Positions 13,346-19,095 of a DNA stretch of 19,095 nucleotides are shown here, one piece after another. Positions within the stretch are counted from its first letter, which is position 1, and each line of letters opens with the position of its first letter. The notes under the pieces are model-generated. The model searched no databases, was not told the DNA's origin, and saw only the letters and a program-made list of their open reading frames with translations. The translations under genes were made by a program, and so were the position numbers. Origin of the DNA: Candidatus Woesearchaeota archaeon (GTDB taxonomy: Archaea; Nanobdellota; Nanobdellia; Woesearchaeales; GW2011-AR4). The stretch lies in assembly GCA_016784195.1 (NCBI GenBank), contig JADHVE010000021.1:1-19095 (forward strand). Direction: 5' to 3'.

Positions 13346-14206
13346 CTATATATTCACCATGGGCCTGATTGACTTAAACATTGAGATGAACACTAATTGC
13401 ACCAATGCAATGAAAAATACAATAACAAAAAGGCCTTCCAATTTAATTTGCAGATTTATAAAGCTGGCTAAAACAATAAACATAGTCATCCCTACAGAAG
13501 GCACAACTACCGCCATAAGCATATAAAATACGATGATTGTATTGAGTTTTTTCCCATATTTTTTTACTTCTATTTCCTGCTCCTGAGCTATTTCATCTAT
13601 TGCTGATTCCAGGGGTTTTGTTACGTCTATTCCTATCTTTAAGGCATTATTTATCTGGAATAAAATTTTTTTGAATTTTTCAGAAGGGGAGTAGAGTATA
13701 GCTCTTGATAATGCCTGTTCGATTGGCCTGCCTGTATCAATATCATCAACTATTTCCTTAATGTATTTTGCGGCTACACCTCTGCTTTGCGATGTTTCCA
13801 TCAGGGCGTTTAATAATGGCCTTCCGGAATACAACTTTACCAACAAATAATTTCCCAAGTATAAAACCTCTTTATTTGTTTCCCTTTCCCTTTTTTTTAT
13901 CCTTCCTTTTATTCTCAGAAAATTAAAATTAAAGAAGAGAAAGAACATTACCATAAAAACCGGTATGAGTAAAAATTTAGATAGCTTTGCTTTGTCAACC
14001 ACAAAAAAAAGAAGAATTGTGAATAAAAAGCTGAGTAACAAGGAACTTTTTAGGTTTTTATATATAAATTCATCTGCAGTTTCTTTTAGATGGGCCATAC
14101 TCAACCTTTTTTTAAGGTGAGGATAACGGTAACTTAACCAATGAACTATGTCTATGATTTTTTCACCTCTCTGGAATATAGTGGACAATGGTAAACATCC
14201 GTACAT
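13346..14206 (-). CDS. Pilus inner-membrane platform protein, T2SSF domain (TadC/ArlJ-like)
   Basis: The product has 286 residues if it starts at the ATG at 14206. After SYRYPHLKKRLSMAHLKETADEF come two membrane helices (about 53-72 and 78-95) and the T2SSF core: KEVLYLGNYLLVKLYSGRPLL, ALMETSQSRGVAAKYIKEIV, GRPIEQALSRAI and INNALKIGIDVTKPLESAI. A C-terminal membrane region ends with MFKSIRPMVNI. The start is doubtful. The first 16 residues (MYGCLPLSTIFQRGEK) are encoded inside inverted repeats and contain the strong ribosome binding site GAGGTG (14164-14169), which points to initiation at the ATC at 14156-14158, a non-standard codon. Either that codon or a sequence change should be considered. 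Partner of the 12309 platform protein and of the ATPase upstream. Confidence 0.88.
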   Translation of the reverse strand: MYGCLPLSTIFQRGEKIIDIVHWLSYRYPHLKKRLSMAHLKETADEFIYKNLKSSLLLSFLFTILLFFVVDKAKLSKFLLIPVFMVMFFLFFNFNFLRIKGRIKKRERETNKEVLYLGNYLLVKLYSGRPLLNALMETSQSRGVAAKYIKEIVDDIDTGRPIEQALSRAILYSPSEKFKKILFQINNALKIGIDVTKPLESAIDEIAQEQEIEVKKYGKKLNTIIVFYMLMAVVVPSVGMTMFIVLASFINLQIKLEGLFVIVFFIALVQLVFISMFKSIRPMVNI

Positions 14207-14313
14207 GATGGGAAAATTAGAAATTTTTCTCCACCCATCAAAATGAGTTTAGTTTACCATTTCCAGATATAGCAACTATACCAGTATATTCAATTAGGGG
14301 GTACAGTTGCTAT
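14182..14313. repeat. Inverted-repeat element Y between ATPase and platform genes
   Basis: Stem 1: AATGGTAAAC (14187-14196) pairs with GTTTACCATT (14252-14261), and after a one-base bulge TGGA (14182-14185) pairs with TCCA (14262-14265). Inside it, stem 2: TGATGGG (14206-14212) with CCCATCA (14234-14240), with an inner AAAATT/AATTTT pair. Directly after it, stem 3: ATAGCAACT (14269-14277) with AGTTGCTAT (14305-14313), extended by TACC/GGTA across one mismatch. The set fills the gap from just after the ATPase stop to just before the platform gene's ribosome binding site. It is probably an RNA structure within the operon mRNA, with processing, attenuation or expression tuning as options. Confidence 0.6.
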
Positions 14314-14317
14314 GATA

Positions 14318-15769
14318 TTAAATATTATAATGCTTATCAAGGTAATATTTTGACATGATCAGGCCTATTTTATGGATATCTCTGATGTTTTTCTTTACCA
14401 TCCAATTAAGCACTTCTTCTTTTTTCTTTAAATCTTCTTTTATTTCTTCTTTTGAAAAGCCTGTGTAAAGGTTTAAGGTTTCAATTATCGCTAAAGGCTC
14501 ATTAATCTTTTCTAAAATGTCTTTGTGAACATTTAACTGCATCAGGATTCTTGCATCTCCGCTTGGCAGGATTTCTGCTATCTGCAATGTTCTTCTTTTT
14601 CCGGTTTTCCTGTTGATATGCTGGACAACAATCATGTTTAAGGCAGGGAGTATTGCCTTTGGCAGATCTATTGGGGGGGTGGTAAGGCGGGTTATTGTCT
14701 CGTTTACGTTATTTGCATGTAAAGTTCCATATACTGAATGGCCAGTGTGCATTGCCTCAAATAAAACCTCTGCTTCTTCTTTACGCCTTATTTCTCCAAC
14801 AACTATCCGATCTGGACGCATTCTCAATGAATTTATGATTAAATCGAGCATTTTTACTCCACCTTTCCCTTCAGGATTAGCCAACCTTGTTTCTAATGGC
14901 ACCCAGTGCAGTATTTTTGGAAGCTGAAGCTCTCTTGTATCTTCCAGTGAGATTATCCTCTGATTAGAAGGAAAGAAGTTTGAGATTACATTAAGCATAG
15001 AAGTTTTACCGGAAGCTGTGCCCCCTGTAATTATAATGGACAATTCATTTTGCACCGCCATCCAGAGTAAGGCTGCTGCTTCGCATGAAATGGAGTTGTC
15101 CCCAATAAAATCAGTTATTGTCCAGGGCTTTATTGCAAACTTTCTTATGGTCATGGTGTTGCCTTTTGATGAAATGGGGTGTAAGGTTGCATTTACCCTG
15201 TCTCCTGTTTTTAGGTGAGCATCCATCAATGGATTCAGAACAGTGATTTCCTTGCCAACATTCCTGCCGATGATTGTTGAATAATGCCTGATTCTGGCTT
15301 CATCAGGCATTGTGATATTTGTTTTAAGCCATCCGTATTTTCTGTGGTATATCCATATTGGCTCTTGGGCGTTGTTTATTACAATTTCTTCCAGATTTGT
15401 ATCTTTTAGCAGAATTTCAATATTTCCCAGGCCTATATTCTGCTGCAGAACATAATTAATGAGCATGTCCATTGTTTTTTTATCTGCATTTGGAAAATAT
15501 TTTGTTAAAAGCTTAAAAATTTTTTTTCTGAACTGCTCCTGAACAGTTTCAATGTCAAAATCTTCTTGACCAACTACTAAACTCCTGCTTTCATCTGATA
15601 CAAACTCTTCCCTTATCTTTTCCAAAATTATTTTTGTTGTTTCACTGATATTTGTCACAGAAATAGTGTATAACGGAACAGGTTCCTGTTCAGTATAAAC
15701 AATTGAGACATCGATGATTATATCATCAACTAACAGCTCATATGAGTCTAATATTTTTTCTTCTGACAA
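14318..15769 (-). CDS. Pilus assembly ATPase (GspE/VirB11/ArlI family)
   Basis: The product has 483 residues and would be a hexameric cytoplasmic ATPase powering pilus assembly. The N-terminal domain (about 1-150) precedes the core: GDRVNATLHPIS (189-200), Walker A GGTASGKT (249-256, Lys255), the Asp box SLEDTREL (274-281), Walker B RIVVGEIR (321-328) with Glu326, and the His box HTGHSVYGTLHANN (341-354). The C-terminal region ends in a Lys-rich helix. The start is TTG (15767-15769): an in-frame TGA lies immediately upstream, the next Met is about 100 residues in, and GGGTG (15776-15780) is well spaced. It follows the helical-repeat gene and precedes the two platform genes, the usual order of archaeal pilus loci. 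An inverted-repeat element follows its stop. Confidence 0.95.
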   Translation of the reverse strand: MSEEKILDSYELLVDDIIIDVSIVYTEQEPVPLYTISVTNISETTKIILEKIREEFVSDESRSLVVGQEDFDIETVQEQFRKKIFKLLTKYFPNADKKTMDMLINYVLQQNIGLGNIEILLKDTNLEEIVINNAQEPIWIYHRKYGWLKTNITMPDEARIRHYSTIIGRNVGKEITVLNPLMDAHLKTGDRVNATLHPISSKGNTMTIRKFAIKPWTITDFIGDNSISCEAAALLWMAVQNELSIIITGGTASGKTSMLNVISNFFPSNQRIISLEDTRELQLPKILHWVPLETRLANPEGKGGVKMLDLIINSLRMRPDRIVVGEIRRKEEAEVLFEAMHTGHSVYGTLHANNVNETITRLTTPPIDLPKAILPALNMIVVQHINRKTGKRRTLQIAEILPSGDARILMQLNVHKDILEKINEPLAIIETLNLYTGFSKEEIKEDLKKKEEVLNWMVKKNIRDIHKIGLIMSKYYLDKHYNI

Positions 15770-15806
15770 TCAACACACCCACTTTTAGTTTTGAATATTT
15801 GTTTAT

Positions 15807-15828
15807 GAAGGATAATAAAAAGGATTTT
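15807..15828 (-). terminator. U-rich 3' element, copy 2 (after the helical-repeat gene)
   Basis: The plus strand reads GAAGG-A-TAATAAAAAGGATTTT, matching 21 of 22 positions with 9276-9297. Here it lies 15 nt after the stop of the 15844 gene and 38 nt before the ATPase start. It may give partial termination or a processing point that separates expression of the ATPase from the two genes upstream. Confidence 0.4.
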
Positions 15829-15843
15829 AGTTGGATATATTTT

Positions 15844-16704
15844 CTACCTAGGATGCTTTTCTTTCCCATAGGTTTGCTCATGTGGTTTTTTTTCTTTAGA
15901 AGATTTTTGCATTGAATTTGTTCTTTTTAATGGTTGGGTTTCCTGTTGTATACTTAATCCAGACCTTAAGCGTATTATTTCCAGGCTAACTGTTATTTCC
16001 TTGTAAAGCTCAAGGATTTTGTTGCTTAACTGCAGCCTATACATAAAAAAGCCATTGGGCAGGAGGTCATACAGGTTTAAGCTGCCTGCGTAATGATTTA
16101 TTGCTCCCTGAAGGTTATTTTTTTGGAGCTCGAGTTTTGCTGAATAGATAAGGCTGTTGATTTGGGATATTCTTGAATTGAAGTCCTGAAAAAATTCTTT
16201 GTCTAGGTTGTTTCTTACTTCTCTGTACAAAAGAAGTATCTGGCGGTGTATTTTTCTTTTGTCTGCTAAAAATATGTCCGGAATTCCGCTGTAGATGTCC
16301 ATTATTTCAGAGTAAGCAGTTACAGCAGACTCATTTTTTCCTTTTTTTAGACTATCTGTTACCCTTACCATTAAACTGTGAATGGTAGTTATTTTTTCTC
16401 TTATTTCCGGATAGAGATTGTTTACTGCATTTTCCAGTTCCTTATTTATTTCTATTAAAGTATGGCATAAATTTTCATTCCATGTTAGTTTTTCATCGTT
16501 TATTTTAGACCACACCCTTGAATAAAGATTTTCTGCTTCTACCAGCTGATTTTTTTTGATATGCTCACTTATTTCATAAAATATATTTAGGTCTTTATAA
16601 GGCTCTTTTTCTACAAAATTTTTTTTAGCTCCTATGTTTTTTTTAACCGATGAATCTTTTTCATCATGCATGGTTTCCCTGTCCAAAAACTCGTCTATGT
16701 CCAT
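15844..16704 (-). CDS. Helical-repeat (TPR-like) pilus-locus protein
   Basis: The product has 286 residues and is predicted almost entirely helical and cytoplasmic, with no signal peptide or membrane segment. After a charged N-terminal 35 residues it holds three related units: about 43-96 (HIKKNQLVEAENLYSRV...EINKELENAV), 112-168 (LKKGKNESAVTAYSEIMDIY...ILLLYREVRNNL) and 185-241 (LQKNNLQGAINHYAGSLNLY...ILELYKEITVSL). Each has a K-(N/G)-x-x-x-x-A-x-x-x-Y helix followed by a second helix ending in a (L/I)-Y-(R/K)-E-type motif, like degenerate TPRs. The last 40 residues are basic and polar. It starts one base after the winged-helix gene stop, so the two are coupled. A scaffold role at the ATPase is a guess from position; I do not recognise a named family. 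Confidence 0.8.
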   Translation of the reverse strand: MDIDEFLDRETMHDEKDSSVKKNIGAKKNFVEKEPYKDLNIFYEISEHIKKNQLVEAENLYSRVWSKINDEKLTWNENLCHTLIEINKELENAVNNLYPEIREKITTIHSLMVRVTDSLKKGKNESAVTAYSEIMDIYSGIPDIFLADKRKIHRQILLLYREVRNNLDKEFFQDFNSRISQINSLIYSAKLELQKNNLQGAINHYAGSLNLYDLLPNGFFMYRLQLSNKILELYKEITVSLEIIRLRSGLSIQQETQPLKRTNSMQKSSKEKKPHEQTYGKEKHPR

Positions 16705-16705
16705 T

Positions 16706-17155
16706 TTATAAATATTCAGTGTATCTTTGCCATAATCCCTCTATATTACCGTTGGGTATATTTTTTTGCCTTGATTTTATGAAGAATACCTGTTTTATTT
16801 TGCCTAAATGCTCATCGAGGTATTTTCTCCACAGGCCCTCTATTTTCTGGTGTGAAATGTTCCTTAGCTTTGCTTTTTCATAAAATTTTTCTTTTGAGAT
16901 TAATGGAGTTTCTTTTTTTCTTTCAAAGATTTGTTCTTTGAAATTTTTTTTGTTCATGTAAATGTAAGATGTAGTAAATTTATATTCAATCCCTAGTATT
17001 TTTTCTTCTACCAGAAAATCAACTAATGCCTGGACTGTTTTTTCAGGTATCTTTAAGATTTTAGCTGTTTCTTCTATTGAAATTTTTTCCCTGCTCTTAA
17101 CAAGCTCAATTAATTGGTCTGCACTTGTCTTGAGAATAGTTTCATCACTAACCAT
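16706..17155 (-). CDS. Winged-helix protein heading the pilus operon
   Basis: The product has 149 residues from the ATG at 17155; an ATG eight codons upstream (17179) is less likely because it sits inside the probable TATA box. The N-terminal part (about 8-60) is a winged helix-turn-helix: TSADQLIELVKSREKISIEE, TAKILKIPEKTVQALVDFLV and EEKILGIEYKFTTSYIY as the wing. The C-terminal part repeats one unit: FYEKAKLRNISHQKIEGLWRKYLDE and, 34 residues on, FFIKSRQKNIPNGNIEGLWQRYTEY. I do not know a named family for that repeat. It could regulate the pilus genes or, as some winged-helix proteins do, act only as a protein-binding module. It is tightly coupled to the repeat protein downstream (1-nt gap). 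Confidence 0.8.
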   Translation of the reverse strand: MVSDETILKTSADQLIELVKSREKISIEETAKILKIPEKTVQALVDFLVEEKILGIEYKFTTSYIYMNKKNFKEQIFERKKETPLISKEKFYEKAKLRNISHQKIEGLWRKYLDEHLGKIKQVFFIKSRQKNIPNGNIEGLWQRYTEYL

Positions 17156-17175
17156 AACGCAGTTAAGAAAGGGTA

Positions 17176-17185
17176 TCATATAAAA
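17176..17185 (-). promoter_or_regulatory. Promoter of the winged-helix/ATPase operon
   Basis: The minus strand reads TTTTATATGA centred about 25 nt before the ATG at 17155, fitting leaderless initiation there. The box lies in the 62-nt gap after the 17218 gene, so the motor genes can be expressed apart from the two anchored proteins upstream. Confidence 0.55.
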
Positions 17186-17217
17186 ACTTTAGTTATTGTT
17201 TGAGAGTACTAACAAAT

Positions 17218-18222
17218 TTATGAGCATAGCAGTTCTGAAACATCACCTATTACATTGTATTTAACTACATCCTGAAAATCCAGTTTGAAATTGCCGGAAA
17301 TTCCATTTACTGTGTAAAGCTTGTCTGGATCTGAACAGCTAGCAATAGATGAATCAAAAAACAGATAATCAAGGTAAACCCGGGATTCCTGAACTGCTAG
17401 TTTATCTGGATTAACTGCTGATTCAATGCCGCAGCATGTTGAAGATGAAAAATCTTCTGTAAATCGCGTTAAAAAGTTGGGAGCATTGCTGTTCTGCCAG
17501 TGGAAATATGTTTCATCTTCTATGAATTTTGTTAAGTTACCCTTATTCCAATCATTAAACATGATATCTGTCTGGGTTATATTCTTTTTGTAAGCTCCAT
17601 TTGTGTTTACATAGTAGATCGGATCATATAAATCATCTAGGGCTAATTTTGTAGGTATTACAATATTATTCCTTGTCCATGATGCTGTTTCTGATGAAAT
17701 CGAATAAGAGATTTCTAAATTGATATTAACAAACCAAGGGGTTGTTTGTTCAATAGTTACGCCCACTACATTATAATCGTATAAGTCTATATTTAAGGCA
17801 GCTTCAGCAATTGTTTCTAATCTGTTTGCCCAGTATGTTAAGGTGTTGTTAATCATAAGCCCTTCTTCTCCAGGTATTGCATTTGCTTCTATAATCTCAT
17901 CTATTTGATTGCCGCCCAGGGTTCCATTCTGTATGACTTCTTTAAAATCTGTTTGAAAATCTGTTAAGAATCCCTGTGTACGCATATAATAAGTTAATGA
18001 TGTTAATGCTCTAGAGCCTGAGTTTTTAATTGCAGCCGGGAGGTAAACATTTTCAAAATCATCAATAAAATCATTTATTTTTGTTACCCTTGTTTTTATG
18101 GCTGGAATGTCTTTATTAAAACTTATCTCTGAGTTTGGATTAAAAATAAGCATCATAACCCCTACCAAGAGTATTGCAATAAAGGTAAAAAATACTGCTT
18201 TTTTGTTTTTTGTTATCTCCAT
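17218..18222 (-). CDS. Large N-anchored extracellular protein of the pilus locus
   Basis: The product has 334 residues. MEITKNKKAVFFTFIAILLVGVMMLIF is a basic start and a single N-terminal membrane helix. A helical stretch follows (KTRVTKINDFIDDFENVYLPAA and SGSRALTSLTYYMRTQGFL), then a beta-rich domain with five cysteines (CC in SSTCCGIE, C in ASCSDP, and ELLCS at the very end, plus none before residue 260). The layout matches pilin-like anchored proteins, but the KKA-VFF junction lacks the Gln/Glu pattern of class III prepilins. GAGGT before the ATG supports the start. It overlaps the upstream 18213 gene by 10 nt, so both are co-translated. It may be a large minor subunit or adhesin of the pilus, inferred from position. 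Confidence 0.8.
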   Translation of the reverse strand: MEITKNKKAVFFTFIAILLVGVMMLIFNPNSEISFNKDIPAIKTRVTKINDFIDDFENVYLPAAIKNSGSRALTSLTYYMRTQGFLTDFQTDFKEVIQNGTLGGNQIDEIIEANAIPGEEGLMINNTLTYWANRLETIAEAALNIDLYDYNVVGVTIEQTTPWFVNINLEISYSISSETASWTRNNIVIPTKLALDDLYDPIYYVNTNGAYKKNITQTDIMFNDWNKGNLTKFIEDETYFHWQNSNAPNFLTRFTEDFSSSTCCGIESAVNPDKLAVQESRVYLDYLFFDSSIASCSDPDKLYTVNGISGNFKLDFQDVVKYNVIGDVSELLCS

Positions 18223-18752
18223 ATTAAAACCTCTGCTTCGTAAGGCCCGAACAGGTCTAAGGTAAGGTCTATTGTTTCAAAACATATTTTTCTTGCCGGA
18301 AACAAAACCTCTGAGTTTTGTTTTGATTGGTCGGTGGAAGTTTCAGGGTAGATCTTTGCATCATCAATTAAAAATTCGTATTCATATTGAGCCGGTACTA
18401 TATCTTCTGTGACTTCTGTTATCAGCAGTCTAGCATAAGTGAGGTAAGTTTCATCTGAAGTGTCTAAATTATATTTATAATAGAACTCCCCTAACTGCTG
18501 TAGTAATGTCTTCTGGGCATCTTTTATAGTGCCGTCTTGAACCAGAGTTCCGGCAGGCCCAAAAATAGGATTATTGAAATCCTCTATTTTTGTATCTGCA
18601 AAAAAATCAAGGACATCTTCTGCTAGATTTGTTGTTTGCCCTTTTTCTGGTGTTCTTGTATAAGCTGATACTAAAAGCAAGGCGCCCATAACTAAGATTC
18701 CTAAAGCTAGCATAGCGTCCAAAACAAAGAAATAAGCTTTCTTGTTCATCAT
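18213..18752 (-). CDS. N-anchored pilin-like protein of the pilus locus
   Basis: The product has 179 residues. MMNKKAYFFVLDAMLALGILVMGALLLVSAY is a short basic start followed by one hydrophobic helix containing LDAMLAL, a pattern I associate with archaeal pseudopilin-like proteins. The remainder is a soluble extracellular domain with one cysteine (KICFETIDL) and an Ile-Trp-Arg end. AAGGAG five bases before the first ATG supports the start; the second ATG directly follows and is a weaker alternative. It overlaps the next gene by 10 nt and is the first minus-strand gene of the pilus cluster. Processing by a prepilin peptidase is possible but not shown by the sequence. Confidence 0.8.
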   Translation of the reverse strand: MMNKKAYFFVLDAMLALGILVMGALLLVSAYTRTPEKGQTTNLAEDVLDFFADTKIEDFNNPIFGPAGTLVQDGTIKDAQKTLLQQLGEFYYKYNLDTSDETYLTYARLLITEVTEDIVPAQYEYEFLIDDAKIYPETSTDQSKQNSEVLFPARKICFETIDLTLDLFGPYEAEVLIWR

Positions 18753-18779
18753 CTAACTCCTTTTTATATTCCTCTTATC

Positions 18780-18851
18780 AACAAAACCGATTATTAAAGG
18801 TTTTGTTTTGCTGTTTAGATAAAGAATGGTTGTTTAGATTAGCTACAGCAA
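18780..18851. repeat. Two adjoining hairpins upstream of the pilus cluster
   Basis: AACAAAACC (18780-18788) pairs with GGTTTTGTT (18799-18807) around a 10-nt loop. Immediately next, TTGCTGT (18808-18814) pairs with ACAGCAA (18845-18851). The second loop holds a 9-bp direct repeat, TGTTTAGAT (18812-18820 and 18831-18839). They lie in the 140-nt gap before the first pilus-cluster gene and could be a leader structure or an operator. Confidence 0.4.
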
Positions 18852-18892
18852 TTTTATTTTATGATGGGTCAGGACTTTTTGTATAATTGTAG

Positions 18893-19093
18893 TTAATTAC
18901 TGCAAATAACAGTTATCATTCTTACTGGCTCTCCTTTCTTTTCATCAAAGATTATTCTCTCGTGCTTGATCAGGTTTTTATGGTTAGGGCAGCTTGGAAC
19001 TGCTTTCGCTGCAGCCATTGTAAAAGGTTCTTCTTCGCAACATTCAATTTTCTGAGTTGAGTCATAATCAACTATCCAGCCTTTTTTGGACAT
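18893..19093 (-). CDS. Small cysteine-containing hypothetical protein at the window edge
   Basis: The product has 66 residues if it starts at the ATG at 19091-19093, two bases from the window end; the frame could extend further, so the start is unproven. It has no membrane segment. Four cysteines (IECCEEE, PSCPNHKN and VICSN) and a histidine suggest a possible small metal-binding fold, but the spacing does not match a zinc ribbon I recognise. It is on the same strand as the pilus cluster and upstream of it, separated by 140 nt with inverted repeats. No function can be proposed. Confidence 0.5.
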   Translation of the reverse strand: MSKKGWIVDYDSTQKIECCEEEPFTMAAAKAVPSCPNHKNLIKHERIIFDEKKGEPVRMITVICSN

Positions 19094-19095
19094 AT

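Noticed and set aside
17156..17179. Start of the winged-helix gene at the upstream ATG (17179)
   Set aside because: That ATG is part of the probable TATA box, which is correctly placed for leaderless initiation at 17155.
1..19095. CRISPR array, tRNA or rRNA genes, or an intact insertion sequence
   Set aside because: No regularly spaced repeats, no cloverleaf-like sequence with conserved T-loop bases, and no transposase-like protein were found.

Overview
The window is AT-rich, densely packed DNA that reads as a DPANN archaeon, most likely of the Woesearchaeota/Pacearchaeota/Nanoarchaeota group. The evidence is an archaeal/eukaryotic-type ribosomal protein uL16 (L10e), a Dph2-family diphthamide gene, archaeal TATA boxes about 25-35 nt upstream of starts (several apparently leaderless), GGTG-type Shine-Dalgarno sequences inside operons, and many pilin-like proteins with K-(S/A)-Q class III signal peptides. 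The assignment comes from reading protein families, not from a database search.

Left part (1-9277), mixed cellular genes. Plus strand: the 3' end of a charged protein (3-392), an unrecognised protein (416-901), a Lit/DUF1461-type membrane protein (926-1603) and a bacterial-type triosephosphate isomerase (1627-2373). Minus strand: an island of secreted or anchored proteins (2370-4742) made of two paralogous N-anchored pilin-like proteins, a cysteine-rich lipoprotein and a two-helix small membrane protein. Then come uL16 (4884-5408), an MscS channel (5462-6538), a Dph2-like protein lacking its first domain (6544-7197, minus), and an APC-type permease fused to a C-terminal SAM-dependent methyltransferase (7373-9277).

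Right part (9301-18752), all minus strand: a compact archaeal type IV pilus locus of the Tad/Epd type. In transcription order it has two N-anchored extracellular proteins (18752 to 17218), a winged-helix protein, a helical repeat protein, a GspE/ArlI-type ATPase, two single-domain T2SSF (TadB/TadC-like) platform proteins, three paralogous four-cysteine pilins each with its own promoter, and two minor pilins translationally coupled to the last of these. The ATPase and the two platform proteins form the motor and membrane base; the pilins form the fibre; the winged-helix and repeat proteins are probably locus-specific regulator and accessory. No prepilin peptidase is present in the window. A partial cysteine-containing protein lies at the right edge.

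The points most worth a second look are the permease-methyltransferase fusion, the Dph2 lacking domain 1, the almost unchanged 43-nt DNA block in three otherwise diverged pilins, and two intergenic stretches (3743-3915 and 14182-14313) filled end to end with inverted repeats. The second of these abuts a platform gene whose strong ribosome binding site faces an ATC rather than a standard start codon. No tRNA, rRNA, CRISPR array or intact insertion sequence was seen.
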